A DNA stretch of 64,000 nucleotides from Gemmatimonas sp. (GTDB lineage: Bacteria; Gemmatimonadota; Gemmatimonadetes; Gemmatimonadales; Gemmatimonadaceae): positions 62,001 through 126,000 of the forward strand of contig NZ_JANPLK010000084.1 of NCBI RefSeq assembly GCF_031426495.1. The letters are read 5' to 3'. Numbering within the stretch: position 1 is the first letter of the stretch; each line of letters begins with the position of its first letter. This document shows positions 1 through 8,225 of the stretch, piece after piece. The position numbers and the translations under genes were made by a program. The notes beneath the pieces were generated by a model. That model saw only the letters and a program-made list of their open reading frames with translations, was not told the DNA's origin and ran no database searches.

Positions 1-1212
1 GCCGGCCGGGATGTCGATGGGGTTCTTGAAGAAGTAGTACGTCTGCCAGTTGAAGTCGTAACGCGGCACATCCAGCACAAGCTGCGATGTGCCGTCCGGC
101 TTTTCGAGCGTGTACTTCCATCTCGTACCTCGCAGATGCGTGTGCGGCAGCAGCCCCCAGAGCTTGATCGGTTCCGTGGGCTCGAGGTCGGCCGTGACGG
201 CGATGTCCTTCTGGCCGGCAGGTAGCGTGAAGGCGCCGTTGATGTACGCGCCCATGCGCATCTCCTCGTCCGGCATTCCCGGGGCAAAGCGGAAGCCGAC
301 GCTGGTGCGATCCTTCATCTCGTGTCCGTGCGCGGTGTAGTGCATCTGGAACGTGAGCACGGTGCCGGCGCGCACGCGTAGCGCGGTGCCGGCAGGGAGC
401 GTCATGACATTCGTGCCGGGTGCCGTGCTGCCGATGAGCACTCCCAGCTGGCGCGGCGGGCCGTGACGCAAATCCTGGCGCGGCGGATCCTCCGGCGAAT
501 CGTACTGCGGCTTCCGCACGAAGAGCGGGCGCGGTGCCGGCGTACCCGCCGGACGCGGCGCCGCGGGAGCTGCGTTCGGATTCGCCGGCACCTTCGCGTA
601 CACCAGCACGTGGTGCACGACTTCGCGGGCGCCCGGCATGAACTCGATCGCCGACACCCACTTGTCTTCGGTGAAGTTGGTGGGGATCTCGAAGTACTGG
701 TACTCGACGGTGCCTGACGCCGGCACGGTAAAATCCTCCGGCATCGTGACGATCGCGTCGGGGGTGCCGATTTCCCATCCGGTGGCGTAGATCGGCTTCG
801 CCGGCGCCTTCTTCTCGTCGCCCTTCTTCGCACCGGCGTCGATCCAACGCATCACCGTCGACTTCTCGAGGTCGGACAACCGGCGATCGTTGCTGAACGT
901 GCCGTGTGGTCCTTCGGCGTGCCACGGCGGCATGAAGCCCGACCGCACGGCGTCGCGAATGTCGTCGACATTCGCCTTGGCGCTGTCGTAGTCCACGAGC
1001 GAAAACGGACCGAGTCCGCCGGGGCGATGGCAGGTCGTGCAGTTCTTGTACAGGATCGGGGCCACGTCTTTGGTGAACGTAGGGGCCGTGTCCTGCGCGA
1101 TCAGGGGCTCGCGATAGCGTGCGGTGGCGATGCAGACGAGGGCCACGCCCGCCAGCGCGCTGAAACGGGCGAGACGGCCGCGGGCGCGGCCAACGAGATC
1201 ACGTGGTGCCAT
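1..1212 (-). CDS. Cytochrome c / PHM-type copper monooxygenase-like protein (partial)
   Basis: Open reading frame of 404 codons from ATG 1212 that runs off the left edge, so the C-terminus is missing. The N-terminus has an export-signal-like segment (about residues 13-30). It is followed by one heme c motif, Cys58-Thr-Thr-Cys-His62, in a sequence like the c-type domain of planctomycete-type multidomain proteins (DVAPILYKNCTTCHRPGG). The second half resembles copper type II ascorbate-dependent monooxygenases (PHM family). A paired histidine HHVLVY lies at residues 200-205 and a LLPHTHLRG segment has His357 and His359; these match the usual CuH and CuM ligand motifs. The CuM methionine would lie beyond the window edge. 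The family hydroxylates C-H bonds using two copper ions, but the substrate is unknown here. The gene is last seen in a minus-strand run with TonB, TlpA and BNR genes, 120 bp after the BNR gene, so it may be part of that unit. Confidence 0.8.
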   Translation of the reverse strand, partial: MAPRDLVGRARGRLARFSALAGVALVCIATARYREPLIAQDTAPTFTKDVAPILYKNCTTCHRPGGLGPFSLVDYDSAKANVDDIRDAVRSGFMPPWHAEGPHGTFSNDRRLSDLEKSTVMRWIDAGAKKGDEKKAPAKPIYATGWEIGTPDAIVTMPEDFTVPASGTVEYQYFEIPTNFTEDKWVSAIEFMPGAREVVHHVLVYAKVPANPNAAPAAPRPAGTPAPRPLFVRKPQYDSPEDPPRQDLRHGPPRQLGVLIGSTAPGTNVMTLPAGTALRVRAGTVLTFQMHYTAHGHEMKDRTSVGFRFAPGMPDEEMRMGAYINGAFTLPAGQKDIAVTADLEPTEPIKLWGLLPHTHLRGTRWKYTLEKPDGTSQLVLDVPRYDFNWQTYYFFKNPIDIPAG

Positions 1213-1332
1213 GAGCGGTACTCTCCGGAAGGCAAGCCGATGCTCAGATGACGTGGGCTGTCACCTGTGCTCGGCAGAAGCTACCCGAATTCGCGCTGCG
1301 CGACAGCGAGCTCAACCATGACCGGCGTCCGC

Positions 1333-2685
1333 TCAGCGCACCACCGCTACCGCCACCGTACTCCCCCTCTCAAGCTGACGCACCCACGTGATCACGGCAC
1401 CGCCCGACGACGCGGCCAGCGACGGATACCACTGCCCCGGTCCGGCGTCGGGGGCGGCCACCGGCGTGAAGCTGACAGCGCCACTCGCGCTTACTGTCGC
1501 GCGGGCGAGTCCCAGACGGCGGGTGCCGTCGACCACCTCATCCCACGCCACCAGCGATGTGCCGTTGGGCAGCATCACGATTTGCGGGTGCGACGCCGGT
1601 CCGCGCGTGGGCACGCGCGTGCGCGCACTGAACGCCTTGCCGTCGCGTGACACGGCGTAGTAGATCGACAATGCCATCGCGTCCTTCGCCGTGGCGTTCC
1701 TGCCCTCGCTGGCCGTGGGCCACACCACATGTGCACGCTTGGTGGCGTCGATGGCGAGCGCGGGTCCGTTGTCGGGGCAGCCATCGAGCTTCCAGTGATC
1801 GTCGCTCACCCGCACTGGGGTCGCGAAGGTACGACCACGATTGGTCGACAGGGTAAACGCGATGTCGCGCTCACCACTCGGATATACGTGACGCCATGCC
1901 GCGTACACGGCATCGCCCGACACGGCCATCGCCGTCTTGCAGCAATAGCACACGCTGCGGGCAACGGAGAGCGCACGGGTGCTTCCCAACGAGATGAACA
2001 TGAGCTGCGAAAGCGCCGCGCGCTCGGTGGGATCGCCCTTGGGCATCGCCATCGGCGCCGCGGTCGCACCAGTCGAGCCACTCGCTGCGGCCGTGCTATG
2101 CTGATGCGCGGCATCGGCCGCGATGAGGTCGCGATGGTCGAGCCACAGCACCGAAATGCGACCGGTGGCGTCTACGGCCACCGACTGCCAGCCGCGCGAG
2201 CCCTCGCGGTCGCTGCCGGGCACGGGCGTACTCGCCGAGAACGTGCGGCCGCCGTCGAGCGACCGCGCACTGAGCAGCTTCCACGTCGTGCCGGCCTTCG
2301 CGGTCCACACGATCACAATCTCTGGCGTGGTACCACGACGCGGCACCAGCGCCACCCGCGGCGGCTCTTCTCCGCTTACCCGCGCTTCGCCGGCCACGCG
2401 ATTCACTTGCACGGGCAGGCCGAAGGTCGTGCCACCATTGGTGCTGGTGGCGACGAAGATGTCCATTGATGAAATCGTCGCGGCCGAAAACGCGACGGCC
2501 ACGAACACCCCGTGGGCGGCAACCGTGGGGTTGGCGCCGGTGCGTTCGGCAACCGCGAGCGTCGCGATGGGCGACTGCGCCGACAACGCGGTGCTGGAGA
2601 GCAGTACCGCACCCATCAGGGTGACGTGAACGGTTCGAAGCGCGCGCATGGCCCGTGGAGCAAGAGGTCGGGTGATGAGCGGCAT
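1333..2685 (-). CDS. Exported BNR/sialidase-fold protein with Cys-rich metal-site-like motif
   Basis: 450-residue protein with an N-terminal signal peptide (cleavage likely after TALSA near residue 36). At least three Asp-box-like BNR signatures are seen (STNGGTTF about 81-88, SLDGGRTF about 142-149, STNRGRTF about 280-287), indicating a beta-propeller. True sialidases need an Arg triad and a catalytic Tyr/Glu, which I cannot demonstrate, so an enzymatic sialidase role is not supported. Unusual features are Cys246-Tyr-Cys-Cys249-Lys, a nearby WRHVYP histidine and Cys303 in DGCPDNGPAL, which together could bind a metal or take part in thiol exchange. The start ATG 2685 abuts the stop of the TlpA-like gene with no spacer; an internal ATG at 2649 (MRALRTVH) would also leave a signal peptide. 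Its position after a TonB receptor and a thiol-disulfide protein suggests a periplasmic partner in metal handling. Confidence 0.75.
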   Translation of the reverse strand: MPLITRPLAPRAMRALRTVHVTLMGAVLLSSTALSAQSPIATLAVAERTGANPTVAAHGVFVAVAFSAATISSMDIFVATSTNGGTTFGLPVQVNRVAGEARVSGEEPPRVALVPRRGTTPEIVIVWTAKAGTTWKLLSARSLDGGRTFSASTPVPGSDREGSRGWQSVAVDATGRISVLWLDHRDLIAADAAHQHSTAAASGSTGATAAPMAMPKGDPTERAALSQLMFISLGSTRALSVARSVCYCCKTAMAVSGDAVYAAWRHVYPSGERDIAFTLSTNRGRTFATPVRVSDDHWKLDGCPDNGPALAIDATKRAHVVWPTASEGRNATAKDAMALSIYYAVSRDGKAFSARTRVPTRGPASHPQIVMLPNGTSLVAWDEVVDGTRRLGLARATVSASGAVSFTPVAAPDAGPGQWYPSLAASSGGAVITWVRQLERGSTVAVAVVR

Positions 2686-3207
2686 CTACGACGCCAACGC
2701 GCGCCTTACGGCGGCGGCCAGAGTCGTATCGCCACGTCGGAACGCGCCGATCATGCGAAAGCGAATCACACCGGCGCGATCGATCACGAACGTCTCCGGC
2801 ACGCCGACGGTGAGAAACTTGAGGGAGAACTGATGGTCCGGATCGAGCCAGATCGGGTAGGTCATCCCCTGTTCCGTGGCGAAGTCGCGCACGTCGCCAC
2901 CCATGCCGGCGGCGTCGATACTCACGCCGATCGTCTTAAGTCCCTGCGCGCCGTACTCGCGATGCAGCGCTTCCAGTTGTGGGATCTCCTCCCGACAGGG
3001 AATGCACCACGTGGCCCACACGTTTAGCACCACGACGCTGCCGGAGAGCGAGGCCAGGGCAACCGGCTCGCCCTCCAGCGTCATCGCGGTGAAGGCCGGC
3101 GCCGGGGCGCCGAGTGCGGGCGCCCTCGGGGTGGCACTGCGTTCGCACGCCGAGAGCGATACACCGGCCAAGAGCGCAAACAGTCCCGCGCGTACGAAGC
3201 TCGTCAT
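2686..3207 (-). CDS. TlpA/ResA-like thiol-disulfide oxidoreductase lipoprotein
   Basis: 173 residues. The N-terminal signal ends in a lipobox LSAC with lipidated Cys21, so the protein should be membrane-anchored and face the periplasm. The thioredoxin-fold active site WATWCIPC has Cys68 and Cys71. The downstream GVPETFVID segment carries the cis-proline expected of the fold. Length and architecture fit AhpC/TSA-Redoxin family members such as TlpA and ResA, which reduce periplasmic disulfides, often in cytochrome c or copper-centre assembly. It starts 10 bp after the TonB-receptor stop and ends flush against the BNR gene start, so co-transcription with both is likely. The cysteines of the BNR protein (246-249, 303) are plausible clients, which is inference. 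Confidence 0.9.
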   Translation of the reverse strand: MTSFVRAGLFALLAGVSLSACERSATPRAPALGAPAPAFTAMTLEGEPVALASLSGSVVVLNVWATWCIPCREEIPQLEALHREYGAQGLKTIGVSIDAAGMGGDVRDFATEQGMTYPIWLDPDHQFSLKFLTVGVPETFVIDRAGVIRFRMIGAFRRGDTTLAAAVRRALAS

Positions 3208-3217
3208 GAGGTCAGGA

Positions 3218-5512
3218 TCAGAAAGTGTATTTCAGGCTGCTCGAATACGTGCGCTGCGGGAACGGATGAAACAGGAAGTACTTCCGATTCAGCAGGTTGT
3301 CCGCGCCGAGCGACGCCGACACGTGACTGCCGAAACGATAGTTCACGTGCGCGTCGGCCACGAACCAGGCGCTGAATCCCTGATACACGTTGGGGTTCAG
3401 GTCGGCATTGTCGAGCGTGGTCCACACGGCGTCACTGTAGCGCCCGCCCAGCGAGATGGCGAGTTTCGGCACGGGGCGATAGGTCGCCACAAAGTTAGCG
3501 CGCCACTCGGGAATGTTCGGGAGCTGCTTCCCGATGGCCGCGTTGGCCGGCGCCGTGGCGCTGGCGCGCCCTGAGGTCTTCAGCGTGCGGGCATCCAGGT
3601 ACGTCGCGCTGCCCGACAGTTCGAGACCCGGGATCAGGACGTCGTGCTCGGACACCACCAGCTCGGCGCCGCGCGCCCGCACGTGATCGACATTGGAGAT
3701 GAACGAGTAGAACGTCTGTGATCCCGGCACCAGCGGCTGGAACTGCGAGATGATGGCGTCGCGCACATCATCGTGGAATAGCGCGAGCTGCACGCGACTG
3801 CGTGCGAACGCGCGCTCGATCCGCACTTCACTGGCCAGCACGTTGTCCGGCTTGAGATTCGGATCGGGTGACGTGAATGTCACGCCGGTGGTCACCAGCT
3901 GATACAGCTCGGCCGCCGTCGCAAACCGATACGCCTTGGCGACCGACGCGGTGAGCGTCCAAGCGGGTGACACATTCCACGCCAGCGAGGCCTTGGGCGA
4001 GAAGCGCGAGGCATCGACCTCGGGCTGCGTCACACGCGTGCTGCCGTTCACGTTCAAGCCGTCGAAGGCGTGCCATTGCTCGTAGCGTCCACCGACGGTG
4101 AGCCGCAGTTGCTGGGTGATGCGCCACTGATCCTGCACCCACAGCGCGGCCGTACGCGTCTTGCCATCACTCTGCGATGCCACGGTGGTGGTCACCGGGT
4201 CAGACACCCGCCAATTCGCGGTGTTGTACGTGGGGTTGGAGAGCGTGTACTGATCCACGTGCGCCCCGAACGTCACCGTGTGGGCAGCGAGTGCACCGCC
4301 CCTGTGCCAGGCGGCCTTCACGTCGGCGGTGCGCCAACCGGTGCCCGAGAGTACGGCCACGCGACCGGCGTCGCCGAACGTCGGCGCCGCGGACGACGCC
4401 GACGTGGAGAAGCGCTGGCGGTCGGTGTCCATGGTGTAGCTCGTGCCCACCACCTCGAAGTCCCAATTCTTTCTGGTGTCGGTGCGCAGCGAAATGCTCT
4501 GTGCGTTGTGCTGCTGCAGCAGTCCGTAGTTGCCGCTCGCAAAGCCGGCCAGCCCGGCGTAGCTCGAGGCACCGGCGCGCGTGAGATACGACTCCACGCC
4601 CGCGTTGGCATCGTTCTGCCAGAAACCATACGTGTAGGCGGCGCGCACCGTGGGCGTGAGGTCGTATGCGAGTTTGATCTTCGCATTCGTCATCTGCGTG
4701 TGCAGCAAGCCCGTCGCGCCCAACACATTGGCGGCGCCGTTGAGTTTGTTGGTGGCCGCGAATCCACCGGTCGTATTCGCCGGAAACGTGGCGCCGGTGA
4801 CATACGTGAGCGGCTGCCCTTTGCTGTCCTGGTAGTTGCCGCTGAGCGACACGGTCAGCTTGCCGAAGCGGTTTGCCACACGGGCCGACGTCTGCGACGT
4901 GCCGTACGTGGTGGTGGTGCCGTACAGATCGAACGGCATCAGCGATTGCGATTGCGAGATGGAGCCCTCGAACTTCTCGGGCAGTCGCGTGGTGATCTCC
5001 ATGACCGCGCCCATCGAGTTCCCGGGATACGCCGCCGAGAACGGGCCGTACATCATGTCCACGCGTTCGATCTCTTCAGGCGCCACCAGACCCCACCGTG
5101 GACCGCCGATGGTGTTGTTGTTGGCGATCAATGCCGACAGTGGCACACCGTCGGCGAACACGAGGCTGCGCGCGCTCGAGCTGACGCCCCACACACGGGT
5201 GCCCATCACGGCCTGCGTGTCCCCGTTGTTGCGCTTCCGGATGAACACGCTGGGCAGGTATTTCACCGCGTCCGGGGCGTCCATCAGGTTCACGGTTTCT
5301 TCGACGCGCTTGGCGGTCACACTGGCGCTCACCGGCATGGTAAGACGGGTGAGCGCGGGGCGCGTGTCGCGATCGGCCGTCACGCGGAGGCCGCCGAGAG
5401 TGGTCACGGTGTCGCGACCGGTGGAATCTTTACCGATGGGCTTGGTGGGCTGCGTCTGCGCACGGGCGGTGCCGGCGACCAGGAGGGCGCCGAGCAGGGT
5501 CACGAGCTTCAT
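3218..5512 (-). CDS. TonB-dependent outer-membrane receptor
   Basis: 764 residues with signal peptide (MKLVTLLGALLVAGTARAQ). An N-terminal plug domain covers about residues 55-185, including VFADGVPLSALI and the ERVDMMYGPFSAAYPGNSMG segment that is typical of plugs. A 22-strand-type barrel follows, ending in an aromatic C-terminal residue (SSLKYTF) as expected for Bam-dependent insertion. The family imports metal chelates, vitamins or sugars using TonB energy. No substrate-defining residues can be assigned by eye. The neighbouring His/Met/Cys-rich small protein, TlpA-like lipoprotein and copper-monooxygenase-like gene argue for copper or another soft metal, which is inference. A 188-bp gap separates it from the upstream small gene. 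Confidence 0.92.
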   Translation of the reverse strand: MKLVTLLGALLVAGTARAQTQPTKPIGKDSTGRDTVTTLGGLRVTADRDTRPALTRLTMPVSASVTAKRVEETVNLMDAPDAVKYLPSVFIRKRNNGDTQAVMGTRVWGVSSSARSLVFADGVPLSALIANNNTIGGPRWGLVAPEEIERVDMMYGPFSAAYPGNSMGAVMEITTRLPEKFEGSISQSQSLMPFDLYGTTTTYGTSQTSARVANRFGKLTVSLSGNYQDSKGQPLTYVTGATFPANTTGGFAATNKLNGAANVLGATGLLHTQMTNAKIKLAYDLTPTVRAAYTYGFWQNDANAGVESYLTRAGASSYAGLAGFASGNYGLLQQHNAQSISLRTDTRKNWDFEVVGTSYTMDTDRQRFSTSASSAAPTFGDAGRVAVLSGTGWRTADVKAAWHRGGALAAHTVTFGAHVDQYTLSNPTYNTANWRVSDPVTTTVASQSDGKTRTAALWVQDQWRITQQLRLTVGGRYEQWHAFDGLNVNGSTRVTQPEVDASRFSPKASLAWNVSPAWTLTASVAKAYRFATAAELYQLVTTGVTFTSPDPNLKPDNVLASEVRIERAFARSRVQLALFHDDVRDAIISQFQPLVPGSQTFYSFISNVDHVRARGAELVVSEHDVLIPGLELSGSATYLDARTLKTSGRASATAPANAAIGKQLPNIPEWRANFVATYRPVPKLAISLGGRYSDAVWTTLDNADLNPNVYQGFSAWFVADAHVNYRFGSHVSASLGADNLLNRKYFLFHPFPQRTYSSSLKYTF

Positions 5513-5700
5513 AAACGTGGTCGGGATAGGAGTACGGGCGCTCTCCCCCCGCTCACACCGGCCCCGCGCAACGCCGGATGGCGCAACGCAGGGGCGGGAG
5601 CAGTCAGGAAATACGCGAGAGGGGCGACGCGCACGTGAAATGCTTCACGCGGCGTCGATGTCGGCAGGGACCAGCAGGTGCGGCGAGGCCGGAAAGGGCC
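5513..5700. other. Intergenic region upstream of the TonB receptor
   Basis: 188 bp between the small metal-rich protein gene and the TonB receptor, both on the minus strand. I see no convincing gene on either strand and no strong hairpin followed by a T-run. It could hold a promoter or a regulatory site for the receptor, but no clear -35/-10 pair was identified. Confidence 0.3.
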
Positions 5701-6108
5701 CTAGGCGCGCACCGTGGGTGGTGGGCCGTTCGCAAACGGCAGCGCGTGGGCCGGGCGCAGTGGCACGCGCGAGAGCACGACGGCGGCCTGCACGCTCGCC
5801 AGGTGCGAGAGGAACGCCTCGATCGTGACATCCACGCGGGCCGCGACTGTCGCCGTCATGGTAGAGCACTGGCCGAGGCAGGTGCAGCACGGGTGTGAGT
5901 CGTGCTCGGGCTCGGCGGTCTCTGCGGAAGCGGACGCGACATGATCGCGGTGCGTCATGTGCTCCACCGGAGCCGTCGTGGCGGCGGTCACGGCAGGCAT
6001 CCCCGAATGCATCGCGCAGGCAAAGAATCCGGCTGGCTCGATCAGCGCAGTCGAGAACCAGACCGCCCAGAGGCTGATCAGGACCCGGTACCAGATGGGA
6101 TGCCGCAT
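5701..6108 (-). CDS. Small His/Met/Cys-rich membrane-anchored protein (DUF2946-like)
   Basis: 135 residues. A hydrophobic N-terminal segment (about 8-30) should anchor or export it. The following region is rich in potential soft-metal ligands: CAMHSGM (31-37), VEHMTHRDH (48-56) and EPEHDSHPCCTCLGQC (66-81), which includes Cys74, Cys75, Cys77 and Cys81. This organisation resembles DUF2946-type proteins, which in other bacteria are often encoded beside TonB-dependent copper receptors. I cannot confirm family membership without a profile search. The protein is probably periplasmic. Transcription diverges from the AAA ATPase gene, so the 6109-6197 gap should carry the promoter of this gene and perhaps of the whole minus-strand metal locus. 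Confidence 0.7.
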   Translation of the reverse strand: MRHPIWYRVLISLWAVWFSTALIEPAGFFACAMHSGMPAVTAATTAPVEHMTHRDHVASASAETAEPEHDSHPCCTCLGQCSTMTATVAARVDVTIEAFLSHLASVQAAVVLSRVPLRPAHALPFANGPPPTVRA

Positions 6109-6197
6109 GCGTAATTAACGGTAGTTCACGCTGGCGAACTGGGGAAGAGTGGGTGGATGGCCCCGTTCATTCCATAACGTTGGAGTCGCTCACGACT

Positions 6198-6929
6198 ATG
6201 CGTGGTACACCAGGCAGTCCCTTCCTGACGCATCTCGAGCTGCGCGAGGAGCGCATCCAGCCTGGTGTGCATCCGTTCGAGATCCCGCTGCTGCAACACC
6301 CTCTGTCGCTCGAGTTTACCACGCCGGTGACGTTCCTGGTTGGTGAGAACGGGTCAGGGAAATCCACGCTGCTGGAGGCGCTGGCATGGAGCGTAGGCTT
6401 TGGCGCGCAGGGCGGCAATCGGGATCATCAGTTCGCCGAGGAGGCGGATGGGTACGAGCTGGGTCGAGCCCTTCGCTTAGGCTGGCGGCAGCGCACGACC
6501 GAAGGGTTCTTCATGCGCGCCGAAACCTTCTTCAACTTCGCGAGCACACTGGAGTCGTTGGACAGCAACTTTGCGCGCTACGGCGGCGAGTCGTTGCACC
6601 GCAAGTCGCATGGGGAAGCGTTTCTGTCGCTGTTCGAACATCGCTTCGACGACGGACTGTTCCTGCTCGACGAACCCGAGGCTGCGTTGTCGCCGCAACG
6701 CCAACTGGCGTTTCTGCAGATCCTCCATCAGCTCACCGTCACGCGCGAAGCACAGTTCGTGATCGCGACGCATTCGCCGATGCTACTCGCCTTTCCCGGC
6801 GCCACCGTGTTCAGTCTCGACGATGGTTCGATCGAGCAGGTCGATTATCGCGACACCGACCATTTCCGCGTAACGCGGGATTTCCTGGCCGCGCCGGAGC
6901 GTTTCTTCCGCTATCTGTTTGAGGACTGA
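6198..6929 (+). CDS. AAA-family ATPase (OLD/ABC-type, stand-alone)
   Basis: 243 residues from ATG 6198; an in-frame GTG at 6153 would add 15 residues. I prefer the ATG because homologous small ATPases start just before the FLTHLEL strand. A Walker A motif GENGSGKST and a Walker B LLDEPEAALSP are seen, with a downstream switch histidine in FVIATHSPML. The insert between them is short, so there is no long coiled coil as in SMC or Rad50. This is the pattern of small predicted ATP-binding proteins related to ABC ATPases and OLD family members, whose cellular role is mostly unknown. No membrane partner, nuclease or toxin gene lies beside it: it is divergent from the metal locus and followed after 21 bp by soxC. 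Confidence 0.85.
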   Translation: MRGTPGSPFLTHLELREERIQPGVHPFEIPLLQHPLSLEFTTPVTFLVGENGSGKSTLLEALAWSVGFGAQGGNRDHQFAEEADGYELGRALRLGWRQRTTEGFFMRAETFFNFASTLESLDSNFARYGGESLHRKSHGEAFLSLFEHRFDDGLFLLDEPEAALSPQRQLAFLQILHQLTVTREAQFVIATHSPMLLAFPGATVFSLDDGSIEQVDYRDTDHFRVTRDFLAAPERFFRYLFED

Positions 6930-6950
6930 ATCGGGCGGTAGTATTGCCCG

Positions 6951-8225
6951 ATGACTGATCTCTCTCGTCGTGATCTGCTGGCTGGCGCCGCTGGATTCCT
7001 CGGCGGTGCCGCCCTTGCTGGACTTCCGCTCGCCGTCGAAGGTCAAGGCGGCGCGCCCTCGATCCCGCCGGCGCCGCTCGTGCCACCCCCACCGCGTCCG
7101 GTGGCGCCGCTCGACGCCACGAAGATGCCCGGCGCGCCGACAGCAGCGCTGGGGGCGCGATCCGAGTACTTCGCCCCCACACGCATCCCCAACGGCACGC
7201 CCGTGGGGAGTTCGCGAACGCCGCTGCAGGATCTCACCGGCACCATGACGCCGAGCGATCTGCACTTCGAGCGACACCACGCCGGGATTCCCACGATCGA
7301 CCCCGAGCGGCACACGCTCACGATACACGGGCTGGTGGATCGTCCGATGTCGTTCACCGTGGCGGACATCAAGCGCTTCCCGCAGATCACGCGCACCTAT
7401 TTCATCGAGTGCTCGGGCAACGGCGGTGCTGGCTATCGCGACCCGAAGCCGGACACCACGCCGCAGCCGCTGGCTGGCCTGTTCAGCACGTCGGAGTGGA
7501 CGGGCGTCCCGCTGGCCACATTGTTTCGCGAAGTCGGCGTGAAGCCCGATGCCACCTGGTTTCTGGCCGAAGGCGGCGACTCCTGCAAGCTGGCGCGCTC
7601 GATTCCGATCGCCAAAGCGTGGGATGACGCCATGATCGTGTGGGCGCAGAATGGCGAACCGATGCGTCCGGCGCAGGGCTACCCGATGCGCTTGCTGCTA
7701 CCGGGTTTCGAAGGGAACAGCAACGTGAAATGGCTCCGGCGGCTCGAACTGGGCACGCAGCCCTGGATGACGCGCTGGGAGACATCGAAGTACACCGATC
7801 CGATGCCTGACGGCACGGCGCGCATCTTCACGTTCGAGATCGATGCCAAGTCGGTGATCACGTCACCCTGTTATCCAAACATGATCACCGCGCGCGGCTG
7901 GCACAGTGTGAACGGGCTCGCCTGGAGCGGGCGCGGTCGCATCACGCGGGTGGAGGTGAGCATCGACGGCGGCACATCATGGCACGACGCCGACCTGCTG
8001 AACACGCCGCAGCCCAAGTCGACGGTGCGCTTTCAGTACATGTGGAACTGGCAAGGCAGCGAGGCAACGCTGTTGAGTCGCGCCACCGACAGTGCCGGCT
8101 ACGTGCAGCCGACACGCACCGCGATGGTCGCCGAGCGCGGCGAGTACACCGACTATCACTACAATCAGATCATCGGCTGGAAGGTCGATCGGACTGGTGC
8201 CGTCACCTTCCACGGGGAGACCTGA
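6951..8225 (+). CDS. soxC: SoxC-like molybdopterin sulfite/sulfane dehydrogenase
   Basis: 424 residues. A twin-arginine signal (SRRDLLAGAAGFLGG, residues 5-19) indicates export of the folded molybdenum protein to the periplasm. The sulfite-oxidase fold is shown by YFIECSGNGGAGYRD, with the molybdenum-ligating Cys154, and by a C-terminal dimerisation domain (VEVSIDGGTSW). The C-terminal HYNQIIGWKV segment is like that of SoxC. Members oxidise sulfite or protein-bound sulfane sulfur and pass electrons to cytochrome c. The start of the SoxD-like cytochrome overlaps its stop (TGATG), which supports a dehydrogenase-cytochrome pair. No soxXYZAB genes are in the window, so it may act simply as a sulfite dehydrogenase; SorA-type naming is the alternative. 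Confidence 0.87.
   Translation: MTDLSRRDLLAGAAGFLGGAALAGLPLAVEGQGGAPSIPPAPLVPPPPRPVAPLDATKMPGAPTAALGARSEYFAPTRIPNGTPVGSSRTPLQDLTGTMTPSDLHFERHHAGIPTIDPERHTLTIHGLVDRPMSFTVADIKRFPQITRTYFIECSGNGGAGYRDPKPDTTPQPLAGLFSTSEWTGVPLATLFREVGVKPDATWFLAEGGDSCKLARSIPIAKAWDDAMIVWAQNGEPMRPAQGYPMRLLLPGFEGNSNVKWLRRLELGTQPWMTRWETSKYTDPMPDGTARIFTFEIDAKSVITSPCYPNMITARGWHSVNGLAWSGRGRITRVEVSIDGGTSWHDADLLNTPQPKSTVRFQYMWNWQGSEATLLSRATDSAGYVQPTRTAMVAERGEYTDYHYNQIIGWKVDRTGAVTFHGET

Noticed and set aside
89..1251. Plus-strand ORFs at the left edge
   Set aside because: They lie antisense to the continuous 404-codon PHM/cytochrome frame, which has clear heme and copper motifs; high GC gives many open shadow frames.
1333..2685. 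Annotation of the BNR protein as a functional sialidase
   Set aside because: Asp-box repeats alone mark the fold; the catalytic Arg triad and Tyr/Glu were not identified.
4070..5638. 522-codon plus-strand ORF opposite the TonB receptor
   Set aside because: Arg/His-rich composition and no recognisable domain, while the minus strand has plug and barrel sequence over the same span.
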